DNA of 64,000 nt from Silene latifolia (Eukaryota; Streptophyta; Magnoliopsida; Caryophyllales; Caryophyllaceae): contig NC_133538.1 in NCBI RefSeq assembly GCF_048544455.1, forward strand, positions 253,318,491-253,382,490, written 5' to 3'. A program made the translations under genes and the position numbers. Every line of letters begins with the position of its first letter. Positions within the stretch are counted from its first letter, which is position 1. This document shows, piece after piece, positions 31,555-42,659 of this stretch. The notes below the pieces were generated by a model. That model worked only from the letters and a program-made list of their open reading frames with translations, was not told the origin of the DNA and did not search any database.

Positions 31555-33542
31555 GAGGTGACAAAAACTATACCTTTATTTAAACTATCCTACTAATATA
31601 ACCGATATGAGACAATTAGCGGGTCTCACTCCGCCCCTTCAACTCACAATAAGACAACCATGAGGTAGGATGCCTTCTTGCAAGGCAAGGTGGGGCTTGC
31701 CAAAATGGCGACACATCCAATCATTAAAGCACACAAAATCAAGTAATGGATGCATCTACAAAATAATAGCCACTTTCCTCATCTAAGTGGCGGAAATTAT
31801 CTACAAGGGAAGTAATTCAAGGGTACACACTTCTTCATAGATGCAATTTCTTCAAACTACTAAGCCTAGAAGGATACCAATAAATCACCTCCAAGTTGTG
31901 TCAAGCTAGGGTACCTTTGTCCTCAATCGTTAAATGCTTTTGTCAAGAATAGACTCCTTATGGTGTTAGAAACACTAGAGGATCGCGGAATTACCCCTCT
32001 TGCCTTGACAAGAAGAAGGGTCGTCCCCTCTCTACCATGCACAAAAATGGATACGATGGATAAAGGGATCAATAGTATTTGAGTTTCATTTGGTAGTTTG
32101 CTTTTGTTTTTGTTTTTCCCCCCAATTTCTTGTGGCATATAACATTTGAGGACACTTTCTTTTGCCATCTCTTTTTGATGTTTGGCATTTTAATAATTGA
32201 CAACTTTTCAACTTTTGTATTTTCTTTTGAACATTTTCAAAGTCACCCAATTAGTAACGAGGGTGCCTTATATTTGAAGCATAGGAGTTTTCATTTTTGT
32301 TACTCCTCTTTTGTTTTGATGCAATTGCAAACTTTTTGACATTTCATTTCATTTCTTGAACTCAAATTTGAACAATTTCTTTTTGTGCCCATTCCCTTTG
32401 ATGACAAAATGTATGGTAGAACATGGATGAATGATGGTTGCATGGTTTCAAGGGTCACCTTGGAATAAACGGTAGCCAAGGAGTTATCACACCACAAGGT
32501 ACTCTTGACTAGGCCTTAATCCATGGGTCAAAGGATACTAGAATGACACATCCTAGGGTGTTTTACAAGTATTCTAACAAGCAAAGTCTTAAGAAGAAAA
32601 AGCATCTACTAGGGCCTATATACACTTGTCAAGCTTCCCAAGTAGACGGTTTCACAAAAAAATTTCTAACATGCAAACTACATGCCATGATGCAACTAAC
32701 ATATATATACATCCTAATGCAATTGATTCTACCAACTAATATGCCATATAATCTAAATGCAAGTCCTAAATTCACATTGTTTATACCGCATCAATCAAAA
32801 TAAAGCCACATAGTCATTAACATAGAGTGGAAAAAGGAAATTGGAAAGATCATACCATGCGGTCTTCAATATCCTCATGTCTCGGATGTGGCATAGTCAT
32901 TCAATGTGAGCAAGGATAGACAAACATAATATATACAAACAATATATACAAGTCTACACTACAAAGGAAAATGAACTTGTTTTTGGGTTTTTGAAAATTT
33001 CAAATTTTTATGGGTTTTTGTCTTATGAAATTAAAGGACATATTTTTGTGATTTTTCGAATTTTTTCAATTTTTATGCATTTTTGGAATATAAATTTCCA
33101 TCCCCCACTTTATTTTGGACATTGTCCTCAATGTACATGTAGGAGTAGGATTGAAAAAAAGAAATACATGTTTATGGATTTTTTGATTTTTTGAAATAAA
33201 GTACAAATGGAATGATATGACATGAATGAATGCATGCTTTAACTAAATGCAATTCTATATGACATATATAACAAATGAAAGCAATCTACACTAGATGATG
33301 CATGTTTTCTAGTAGACTATGGTCACCTATGATCAAACCTCCCCAAACCGATTTAAACACTATTTCTAGAGTAGAAATGAATAGGTTTGGCCATTAGTGA
33401 CTATGCATGAATTCTAATCTATATGCACCTATATACATGAATCATGTGAGAAATATTACAATGCAAACTATACTAAATGCATATATACAAATTAATGGTT
33501 ATTGAGGAACTCCATTAAACCAAAGATTATTAATTAACAATT
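31555..33542 (-). other. 3' non-coding region of Athila-3
   Basis: No gene is visible in this 2 kb. Read on the minus strand it contains CGGTTTGGGGAGGTTT (33350-33335), then a hairpin GTACATTG, loop AGGA, CAATGTCC (33135-33116, 7 of 8 pairs) followed by a G-run, then an A-rich tract (33090-32960), then about 1.5 kb closely matching 53041-54480 of Athila-4. This is the same order as in Athila-1 and Athila-2. Confidence 0.75.
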
Positions 33543-34583
33543 TCATGGAAAATCATCACTAGCACTCAAAGCACGTAGAAGTCGGTCAAATTCTTGGGAG
33601 TGAGAAATAAATAGGGATGGATAACAACACAAGATTATGCAATGAAATAATGCCCAAGTAAGAGACCGGACAAGCATGTCAAGAACATTATGACAAAAAT
33701 TATAAGAGAAATGATGGATGGAAGGAACATGAAATGGGTAGTTGGTTGGCAATTCACTCAACTCATCCTCCAAATAGTCAAAATCACCACATTCAATGCA
33801 AGTACTCTCATTATCATCCAAGGTGATTTTAAGGGTGTCTATTTGGGGTTCCCAAATGTCCTCATCATATTCCTCATCCCAACAAGGTCCATTATCAAAG
33901 GGGTTGTCATAGCAAGGCTCACCAAGCTCAACACAATTATCTCCCTCAAATATGTCATCCTCAAAGGGTGAGTTTTCTCTCAAGCTCACATCCATATCAT
34001 TCTCACTTTGCCCATTAACATAAAATTCTATGGAGGTTGATTTCATTGAAACACAAGAGGAGTAGGATGACGGCATCCAAGCATTAGTTTCACAATCAAA
34101 AATGTAATCCTCCTCATCATCACTCTCTTCATCTAGCACTCCATCTTCCCAAGGTGGGCTAATTTTGTGGGCAAAGTGGATTGGCTCAAGGTTATAGGAA
34201 GGTTTCTCATCCTCACAAATCTCATTTTCATCATAGTTTTCCTCAATGAATTTTTGAAATGTGCTTTTTATCGCTTCTATACCTTCCTTGGCACTTTCAA
34301 ATATGTCATGTATAGTTTGCTTGAGACAATGAATGGTCATGAACTCAACAAATTCCCAAAATTCCTCACAACTCATCTCACAAATTCTACCACCACTTAA
34401 GTGAAATGCCAAGTTGCGGGTTTCAAGGTTCATGCCATTATAAACAACACAACATGCTTCATAATTTGAAAGAGTAAAACCATGATACCAAGCATGAGTC
34501 ATATAATCTTCAAATCTTACAACATATTTATCAAATGATTCATTTTCATATTGCCAAAAAGTGAATGTAGACATGTTGAGCAT
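33543..34583 (-). CDS. Gag-like protein of Athila-3 with FDRLLRALS tail
   Basis: 346 aa if started at ATG 34583; the frame is open from 34628 but only a TTG lies there, and the codon before it is a stop. Residues 10-90 resemble retrotransposon gag: YENESFDKYVVRFEDYMTH, FTLSNYEACCVVYNGM, and LSGGRICEMSCEEFWEFVE. A long acidic middle follows (runs such as DEESDDEEDY and WDEEYDEDIWEP). Near the end comes a hydrophobic Cys-rich stretch (ALFHCIILCCYPSLFI) and then FDRLLRALS. The frame has no internal stop despite the element's age, which hints at selection during past spread. No zinc knuckle or enzyme domain is present. Its job is presumably RNA packaging; the tail is unexplained. Confidence 0.75.
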   Translation of the reverse strand: MLNMSTFTFWQYENESFDKYVVRFEDYMTHAWYHGFTLSNYEACCVVYNGMNLETRNLAFHLSGGRICEMSCEEFWEFVEFMTIHCLKQTIHDIFESAKEGIEAIKSTFQKFIEENYDENEICEDEKPSYNLEPIHFAHKISPPWEDGVLDEESDDEEDYIFDCETNAWMPSSYSSCVSMKSTSIEFYVNGQSENDMDVSLRENSPFEDDIFEGDNCVELGEPCYDNPFDNGPCWDEEYDEDIWEPQIDTLKITLDDNESTCIECGDFDYLEDELSELPTNYPFHVPSIHHFSYNFCHNVLDMLVRSLTWALFHCIILCCYPSLFISHSQEFDRLLRALSASDDFP

Positions 34584-34668
34584 GTGAAATAGAACAAGTA
34601 CAATAAAACTCAAGAAAAAGAAGCACAACTAAAACTAGACAAAAGAACAATTCAAATAAACAACACCG

Positions 34669-34686
34669 TCCCCGACAACGACGCCA
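34669..34686 (-). other. Primer binding site of Athila-3 (tRNA-Asp type)
   Basis: The minus strand reads TGGCGTCGTTGTCGGGGA, 3 bp after the 5' LTR. It differs from the Athila-2 site by one base. Confidence 0.88.
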
Positions 34687-34689
34687 TTT

Positions 34690-36446
34690 TGATGGGTGAT
34701 GTCGTCGGGTCACATCCAATCAAACACATTTATAATACTCAACATACAACTAGTTAGTGGTAAGTCGAGGTCGATCCATGGGACGGTGGTTACTCAAAAT
34801 ATTCAATCTAATTATGGTTGTGCTTGGGGTTGTCACAATTATAATGGGTTGATGATTCTAATCTAATAAAAGCAATAAACAAGCAACAAAAGGAAAGATG
34901 TAAACAATTGATTAAAAATGCTAGGATATCATGGGTTCAAAAGGGATTCATGGGAGTTGATCATACAAACATGTTTCCTACTAGATGCAAGCAATTATTG
35001 TTGTGATGGATCGAGGTTGTTTATATCTTACAATCCTAGGAAAGTTTGGATCCCGGAGCCGAATCGATTAGATTGTATAACACCTACAAGTCGACTTAAT
35101 CCTCCCTATCCAACTATATGCATGGTATAATGAGACTCGAGTTGGTTTATGTCTTACAAGTCTCATTGAAAAGATAAGAGATTGTTGTAAATGCAAGGAT
35201 TCATAGGCTTGACATTTCATCAAACATAACATGTGCATAAGTTGAAATCACAACAAGCGAGCAAATTAATTATGGAAGCATATTAGATTAAGCATGAATC
35301 ATTCCCCATGTTTGTTTTCCCAAATTACCCATTAATCCTAACTAAGAGACTACTCACTCATTATCAAGTTTAGCATGCTAACAAGGTTGTCAATCATATT
35401 AATAAGGCAAAACATGATGAACAAGTAAGAAAGATTAACAATAAATAAAACAAGGATTAAGAGAGTTATACCTATGAAGATTCCAAAATAATAATGCAAA
35501 GAATAATATAAGTACTTGATGATTGATGGAAGGTTGTCAATCTCCCAATAAACCTAAATGATCTTCCAATTACCCAATAATAAACTTCAATTACTCAATA
35601 ATGAACTTGAACAATGATTAAGGAAAGATTAATGTGTAATTTGTGGAAAGATTAAAGAGTAATCTATTATAATCTACTCCTAATCTAATCTAAAGAAGGA
35701 TTGAATTAACCTAATGAAAACTTTATTCTTTGATTATTACAAATGGGGTATATATAGTAGAGCATCATTAGGTTAAGCAAGGGTAAAATAGTAATTTAAC
35801 AATGCTAATTGTTGGGTAGGGAATCGCCGGTCTCAAGAGAGACTCCGGTCTCCTTTTCGCCGGTCTTTGAAAAATATGTGCATCCTTCATAGAATAAGAA
35901 GAACACGAAAGTTGCTGTAAGAGAATCCCAGCGGATTTGTCTCGGGACGAGCGGATTGGCGGACAGCTTCTTTGTTTGAGCTCGGATTGTAAAACGGACG
36001 TCATTTTCTCATCCGGACTCTTATTGGAGTGATTCAAAAGCCTAGATCACTTGATTTTTCGACGCCGTTTCATCTAGAATACTTCCAGAGACAAAGGAGC
36101 AACTCTTGGTTTGGGTTTCGAGCAATTTCTTCTTGCAATGTCTTCCTTCTCTTCATCCTTACTCATAACCCTTTGATCCTTCTATATACACTTTATTCCT
36201 ACATCCTTGGTCATCATTCTTGCCTCTTCTTCATACTTAGTCCCTCAAATATCGTCAACAAGCTTCCAAATATGCACGAAAGACGGGAATTTCCGCCTTA
36301 TTATCTCCTTTCCTACAAAACATATAAAATGCACTAGGAAAGCAAATAGGAAGGATTTGACGGATAAAATGGCTATGGAATGTTATAAAAGTATGCAAAA
36401 TAGGTTCAATTAGGGGACTAAATGTGTCCAAATAATGTACACATCA
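34690..36446 (-). repeat. 5' LTR of Athila-3
   Basis: Same length as the 3' copy (1,757 bp) and same termini. Apparent ORFs in this and the other LTR (for example 35768-36037 and 30838-31107) are pairs of the same repeat sequence and are not genes. Confidence 0.92.
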
Positions 36447-36451
36447 ATTTG

Positions 36452-36760
36452 ATATGCGTCAGTTGTGGAACCGACGCAAAAAGTTCAACATTTGCGTAAG
36501 ATTTGTCTTAAAAACCGACTCAGAAAGCTCAACATTTGCGTCAGTTGTGTTTTAAAAACTGACGCAATTGATATCATAACTGATATATTTGCTTTATTTT
36601 TTTGCGTCAGTTCTTTATAGAACCGATTTATTTTCTTTATTTTTTGCGTCATTTGTTATCATAACTGATGTAATTGATATTTTGTTTTAGGGAAAATTCA
36701 TTTTTTTTTCATTTGCATCATTTCTTTCAAGAACCGACACAGTTTATTAATTTTTTTTTA
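36452..36760. repeat. Subterminal repeats of CACTA-1 (left side, after Athila-3)
   Basis: Multiple direct and inverted copies of GCGTCAGTT, AACCGACGCAAA and AAACTGACGCAA. The corresponding right-end cluster is at 41620-41870. Such clusters bind the transposase in En/Spm-type elements. Confidence 0.8.
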
Positions 36761-38614
36761 TATATAAAAATTTGCTGCCGAAATCACATAAAACTCACAA
36801 GCCGAATACCAAAACATAAAAACCTGCAACAAATTAAAAAATCAAACCAACTACTAATACATCACATGTAAAATAACAGTACATCTTATTCAACCCAACA
36901 ACGCTCCAAATACAATCCAAAGTACAAATAATCCCACAAAAGTCTTAGTTACAAAGCTAATCTATACTAAATGTTCTCTAAACATCTAGTAAACTTACAT
37001 AAAACTATACATCAATCCAAACTCGATGCCACAAACCCACTAAAAGATTGAGAAGTTCTGGGATGATCAAAAGCATATTTGAAAGCTTCCTTCAGTCAGT
37101 TTCAGTGTCCGCAAAACTTCTTCCAACACATATTTGATAACACCCTTAAGTTAATAATTAGAGTTGCAATGCTGCAACAAAAAGCGAACGCAAAAACAAA
37201 GAAATAAGGAGTATGTCGTCGATATTCAATGAAGTTCCTTGACCTAGAATCATCGAGAATCAACAGCATATTAGATAGCTCGCTTATCAAATGAATGTCC
37301 ACCTAATTCTATGCTGCTATATGGAGAAGTATGCCATTAGAGACGAGCAAATAGAATAAAATAAATAGTACTCCCTTACTCTCGGTCATTTGTTTACTTT
37401 TTATTCTTTGTGAGATATATTTTAATCAAAGGCAATTAATTGAATGATACGGTGCTAGTATATCAAAACTGCCATCAAATATACATAAACAAATTTGTGA
37501 TAGGTGTTGGGCTGATCAAAAGCAACGCAAAAGAAAGTTACCATGATCTTTAGACATCAAAAATATAGTCTCGCCCACCATCACACGGTGAATTCCCTTG
37601 ATAGCTGCAAAAAGAAAAATGTGTCGGAAAATAGCAAAATTAAAAGCCTTGACCTCTAGATTGCCTTTAATAGCAAAATTTTTGTAGTAAACTTAAAAAG
37701 ATAGGAAGTAATCAAGTATTCTACCTATTTTATAGCCTACTAAGAGTGAAAAGGAGTAAACCTTCCATTCTGGCAGCCTCATCTTTATTTAACTTTGCAT
37801 AGAAGGTATGCGACAACTCCACAAAGCAGCCACTAAAACAATTCCGGCTATTCACATGAAGCAAAAATCACCTTAGTTAGCTCATTTGATTAGGTAGCTA
37901 AAAAGGCACAAAGATTTAACATAAAATAAAAAATTGAAACTATGTACCAGCCTATTACATCCAGTAATTCCAAGCATCAAGGTGTCTCACGATGAGCTTT
38001 CACAAAAATAGCATACACTTGTGTAACGTAAGATTACAGACATTTCAGGGCATAGTATGATTGGATTAAACCTCATATATAGCTCAATGTGCATTCATTA
38101 ATACAGCAGGAAATTAACTCATACAACATATCAAAAAAAGACCTTTATCATTGGCAGCAGTATATTGTGTTGCTCAGACTAGGTTGTATGTATTTAACAC
38201 GGCCACACGGGTATTACCCAATTGTCTGATCATTGACTTTGTGACACGGATAAAGGGTACATGGGAAGATAAGTATCAGAGCAATATAGTGAGGGGAACA
38301 GACAGGAAACCATCAGAAGCTTAAACAGATGAGTACTACTTGAATTGTTTCGATAACTCTCGGTTTCTTCTCGAGATGTATTTGTAACGCAGGAAATAAA
38401 GTGAAATGGCTTAGTATATTCACGAAACATACTGTTACTAAAGTAGCTGTCAATTTACGTGATTTTTTAACAGATTTTTCATTTTGATCAGCTGAAAGGC
38501 TGAAACCTTGGTTTTTCAAGGCAGGAAACTTTTAACGCGGTAGAGTAACGTTGTTATAATTTGATGTTTGAGGTAAAAAAAACATAAAGTCAATAGAAAT
38601 GTGGTGAGTATGAC
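36761..38614 (-). other. CACTA-1 interior, unidentified exon-like pieces
   Basis: There is no full gene. Short minus-strand coding-like stretches include IKGIHRVMVGETIFLMSKDH (near 37605-37545), FYAKLNKDEAARMEG (near 37800-37760) and LSNMLLILDDSRSRNFIEY (near 37285-37225). Some are bordered by plausible splice sites. I do not recognise their source. They may be exons of another captured host gene. A partial Stowaway-like start, TACTCCCTTACTCTC, lies near 37370. Confidence 0.35.
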
Positions 38615-39465
38615 CTGCATAGATTCTATCTAACACACGCGGAACAGTGCAACGTATCATTGGTTTCGGCTAATTAATGTCTTCATATAATAGCTTGACA
38701 TCCTAAACACACAATTAGTTATCAGAGTAGAGAAAACTCCACATTTCATGAATAATGGCTTTAAGGTTTTTGCGAGTCTTATGTGCGACAGTTTCATATG
38801 TGAGATCAACCTAAATATTTAGGAAAAAAAAATTAAATTTTTGAGTTAAGGATTTCACTTACCCCACGCCAATATCCAATTGAAGCATCAGTTGAGATGA
38901 ATAATTCCTCGACTACTAGATCAAATATATGTGTTAGGGGAAGGTATGACATATACCTGTCAGTTTGCCTTTGTTTGCCTTAGATGTGGATTCACATCAT
39001 TTCAAAAGGCAGGGAAATTAGAACAAGAGAAGTTTTGAGTATGACCATCTTATAGTGATCTAGCGCTTTTACAATATTTGCGGCGGAGAATGTTGGAGAG
39101 TGAACATACCTCTTCATTGATGTTCTTCAATGAGAAATTAATGCTTGATACAACAGTGACAACTGTCTCATTGGAGATGAGCACTCTCTTAGGCTCACTG
39201 GTTGTACCACTAGTGTACATTATAGTAAAAATATCATCTTCCTTTTTCGCGGGAAGATCAAATTGTTGATTGCTTCTCTGCAAATATTTTCGCATTATGT
39301 ACAATTTTTTTATCGAGAACTTGTTACTATATACACTTGTAATCATAAAATAGATAGCAAACGAAGTATATTGTAGCCTATGCATATTTGTGCATGGCTT
39401 ACCAGTTCCAAAAAATCATCCCAGGAGTGGATTTTCAAACCGATCTCTTTAGCTAGTAAAAGCCA
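38615..39465 (-). pseudogene. Captured fragment of a long-chain acyl-CoA synthetase gene
   Basis: Four exons with splice sites on the minus strand. 39465-39403 encodes AKEIGLKIHSWDDFLEL. 39277-39110 encodes FDLPAKKEDDIFTIMYTSGT and on to LKNINEE; it holds the AMP-binding P-loop motif YTSGTT, but followed by SEPKR where GxPKG is usual. 38956-38873 encodes SYLPLTHIFDLVVEELFIS and IGYWRG. 38702-38615 encodes DVKLLYEDIN, a stop, and CTVPRVLDRIYAG. Plant LACS enzymes of the LACS4/LACS9 type have these blocks in this order. Introns are kept, so the piece was taken up as DNA. The N-terminus and most of the C-terminal half are absent. Confidence 0.85.
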
Positions 39466-41041
39466 TGGTATTGGCATTAACCTTCATTGTTGCTTTATTA
39501 AAGATGAAACACGATTCCAAGAGTAACATACCACTGAAAAATAAATAAAATCTTCTACCGTTTCTACCGTTTCTAATATATGCGCGTAGAATTCAAAGAT
39601 CACAACTGATCAATCTAGCAGCAACTTAATAATATAACCAACACAAAAATTCAATAACAACAATCTTAAAACCGTATCAGGTACTTTAGCAAAACACAGA
39701 TCATAAGAGAAAGAGAAAACCTGAAGATGTGATGGAAGAAGGTAAAGTATAACAAGTCGGTCAGGTACGCCAACCGAGTTAATGTTGATTGTTGTCTGTT
39801 CAACACTTCAACAAACATGTTAATACTTAAGTTGGTTAATCAAGGAACATTAAGGTCCTAATTTGTAATGAAGAAATAAATTTAAGTTGGTTACTAAATT
39901 GGTCTTAGTAATACACCGATCTAGCACACCACGCTTGTAAAAGGTAAAGATAAAAAGACGAAAGTTATTCAGATAAGTCGTAGAGAGAAAACCATGTATC
40001 CAAATAAACTTATGGTTATTAAAACCAGTAGCACGAGCCTTATCCAGAACACAAATAAAAGAACATCAGCAACTCCTTTTCTAATATGACAGTGTTGGGT
40101 GCTTAGTCTCATAATTTGCATAACTAACCTGGTTACCTGGCCATTGTTGAGAAGTTCACTATAAAGAACAATACGAAAATGAAAAATACACTTTAGTTAT
40201 AGTGAATTATGTGACCCTGACGATTGTAAGATTCATTGGCTTCAGATAAAGCATACTACTTTTGACCAATATCAGGTGTTGGCTACTTCCATAAAATTCA
40301 TTCAAACAACTGAAATAAAATAAATAACCGCTTATTACAGACGTACTCCCTTGGTGAAAATTCACTCCGTCACCAACTTCCATAAAATATTTAACCAGAA
40401 TTAAAATTTTGGCATTGAAAATAGATAGCCTCTACATAATAAACTCAGTGAAACTCGTATATCTACCCGAAAACTCAATTCTTCAAAACTGCCAAAACTA
40501 CTAGAAGAAGAGTTCACGCTCAAATGACCAAAAACGGTTTCTCATTCAAACTTTGATCAAACATAGCCTCTACTAGAAGAAGAGTTCACGCTCAAATATT
40601 TACCTTTTAAGTCTTCACAGCAAAAAATTTGGATGACTGAAGATAACCAATAGCAAATATTTTTCGACCGCTAAATACTTATATTGAAGAATCAGAAATC
40701 CCTAATTTGTAATTAAGAAAAATTCCCTACTTTCATCAACCCTAATCATCGAATCCACTCAGTCTAAGCCAAATACTTATAATGCAACATAAATTTAGTA
40801 TATTTAACTTCAAATGACAGTACAAACATTACAAAACAAATCAATTTTGTAAAATTTGAATAAAAAACTAGTTACCCAAAAACCTAATTAATTAAATCGA
40901 AATTATTCAAGTTAGGGGATTATACCATGAGAAAGAGAACGAAAAATCGCAGAGGGATGAGCCGCCATTGCTGGGGTTATCGCAGTGGAGAAGTTAGCTG
41001 TCGATGATGGCAAGGATGTGTGCGTCTATCGCAGAAAATAA
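39466..41041. other. CACTA-1 right interior, no gene recognised
   Basis: AT-rich sequence without a recognisable coding region. A short direct repeat (CTACTAGAAGAAGAGTTCACG at about 40498 and 40569) is present. It ends where a Tourist-like MITE is inserted. Confidence 0.5.
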
Positions 41042-41503
41042 GGGGGCGTTTGTTTCGCGCATGGGTATGGGTTTGGAATCAGGAATCATACCTGGGTGGT
41101 ATGGGGTTGGAACTCCATTCCTCATAACTTGCGTTTGTTTCAATTGTAGGCAGTATGGTTTGAAACTAAGCTAAAGTTGAAATAGGTAAAATCCAATACT
41201 TTAAATAATATTTTTAACATATAAAATCATGAAAATAAAGATTTAATCAAATAATTATGTAAAATGTTTCGTTTACAATATGTAATAGTATTTTTTTCAC
41301 ATTTTTGTTTAATATAGTTTGATACCCATGGCCATGGGTATCAATCTCATACCCACCCCCCTCCTTGGGTATGAGAAACCCATACCTCATGGGTTTGAGG
41401 TATTGGTATAAAACCTCCAAATTTGCCAAACAAACACTTGGTATGGGTTTGACTTATTCCAAACCCATACTTCATACCTTTTCTATTTGAATCAAACACC
41501 CCC
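41042..41503. mobile_element. Tourist-like (PIF/Harbinger) MITE
   Basis: 462 bp with terminal inverted repeats GGGGGCGTTTGTTTC (41042) and, on the other strand, GGGGGTGTTTGATTC (from 41503), matching at 13 of 15. A perfect TAA duplication flanks it (41039-41041 and 41504-41506). The inside repeats ATGGGTATGGGTTTGGAAT-type sequence in both directions. It has no coding capacity, so it would need a Harbinger transposase from elsewhere. Confidence 0.9.
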
Positions 41504-41619
41504 TAATTGGTATTTGAGATGTGGGAAATTAGGTTAGAGCCGAAGAAGAGGAGTATAGGCGTAGAGCGGTTTTGAGAGTGTGTGACCGTGTGTATAACAG
41601 TTGTTTTTTAATTAATATC

Positions 41620-41881
41620 ATTTGCATCAGTTTCAGGTAAAATTGATGCAAAAATGTAATATTAAATAAGTCGGTTTAATAACATAACTGATGTATTTGA
41701 TCAAATAAATCGGTTTTGTTGAAAACCGACGCATTTTATACGTCAGTTTCTTCCAAGAACCGACGCAAAAAACTTGACTATAGAGCGAAAATGGATTCCC
41801 GCCAAAAGTGAGTAATTTTTGTGTCGTTTTTGTAGAACCGATGTAAATCGACTGACACAATATGTGTTTTTTCTACTAGTG
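41620..41881. repeat. Subterminal repeats and right end of CACTA-1
   Basis: Several AACCGACGCA and ATCGGTTT-type units in both orientations lead to the terminal TCTACTAGTG. This is the counterpart of the left-side cluster. Confidence 0.8.
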
Positions 41882-41884
41882 ATG

Positions 41885-42659
41885 ACACCCATATTTAACG
41901 CATATGCAACATATGATAGATAATTAATGCATTAAGACATATACAAACATGCGAAAACATAATTAATGATGATAATAAACAATCAAACATGTACAAATCA
42001 TACAAAACAATCATTAAATCATATTAATTACATCAATTGGCATAAACACAGTTAAAAGAGAAACACCTAGTTACCTTTTTACGCAAATAATTCTAAAGAT
42101 CGTCTTCAACGATATAAACGTCTTCTCCAGGAGCAACCTCCACGCCTTCACTGTTGTTTCACACGTGCCAAAGAAGAACAAATCTAATAAATATACTAAC
42201 TATATATAAATACTATAAAAACTATGCGAAAAACATAAAACTTTCGTAGAAGATAGATAGATCCAAGGAGAAGGATCGATCTAGGCACGAAGAACGATGA
42301 AGAACGAAGGAAAAGAAAGGGCAGCACGAAACCCTAGGCGAGATTTTGCGCGGCACCAAGGGAGGAAGAGAGGAGAGAATTTAGGTTTAGGGTTTTTGTG
42401 AGAAATAAGAGAAAAGAATTGCAAGGGTTTGGTTTCCATTCTTATTTGTAGAAGAACTTATGGGTTTATTTCATGCTTAGGCTCAAAACTCAGCCATCTA
42501 CACCAAATTCACGTGAGACCCAAGATAAGAGCGGGTCTTCACCCATTTTGAACCCAACGAGCCCAAAAGACAAGAGACGGATATTTTCCCAGAAAAAAAA
42601 ATATGAAATATGGGAAAATAAAATTTAAAAAATATATTACGGAAATTAGGGGTGTTACA
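41885..42659 (-). repeat. Right part of the chromovirus-like LTR
   Basis: Continuation of 28095-29672 after CACTA-1. Read on the minus strand it is the first 775 bp of the LTR. A G/A-rich stretch on the plus strand (42280-42410) resembles a decayed 5' leader, but I see no gene. Confidence 0.65.

Larger units (their letters stand above)
29760..36446 (-). mobile_element. Athila-3: complete non-autonomous gag-only Athila element
   Basis: 6,687 bp on the minus strand, with two 1,757-bp LTRs, a tRNA-Asp-type primer site (34669-34686), one gag-like ORF (33543-34583), a non-coding region and a polypurine tract (31517-31536). Perfect 5-bp duplications ATTTG lie at 29755-29759 and 36447-36451. The LTRs differ at roughly 50-60 sites by eye (about 3%). 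There is no protease, reverse transcriptase or integrase, so it must have used enzymes made elsewhere. The LTR ends and 31517-33200 are closely similar to Athila-4. Confidence 0.93.
29673..41881. mobile_element. CACTA-1: non-autonomous CACTA transposon with captured gene pieces
   Basis: Ends: CACTAATGGAAAAAAC (29673) and, on the other strand, CACTAGTAGAAAAAAC (from 41881), matching at 14 of 16 positions. A perfect 3-bp duplication ATG flanks it (29670-29672 and 41882-41884), as expected for CACTA transposition. It spans 12.2 kb, or about 5.5 kb without the nested Athila-3. Subterminal regions are full of TTGCGTCAGTT and AACCGACGCAAA motifs in both directions, the usual transposase-binding layout. 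No transposase is recognisable; instead it holds acyl-CoA synthetase exons (38615-39465). Confidence 0.9.
28095..42659 (-). repeat. Chromovirus-like LTR (minus) split by CACTA-1
   Basis: On the minus strand the LTR starts TGTAACACCCCTAATTTCC (42659 down) and ends GGGTTGTCACA (28095). Without CACTA-1 and one ATG copy it is about 2.35 kb. The TGTAACACCCC start and tRNA-Met primer site fit Del/Tekay chromoviruses. Its left part (28095-29672) carries two short tandem repeat families; its right part (41885-42659) shows no gene. Confidence 0.7.

Noticed and set aside
38615-39465. A working acyl-CoA synthetase gene
   Set aside because: Only four internal exons are present, with a stop in the last, an altered P-loop, and position within a CACTA element.
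41247-41429. 60-aa minus-strand frame with Gly/Tyr-rich sequence
   Set aside because: It lies within the Tourist-like MITE and reflects its inverted ATGGGTATGGG repeats.
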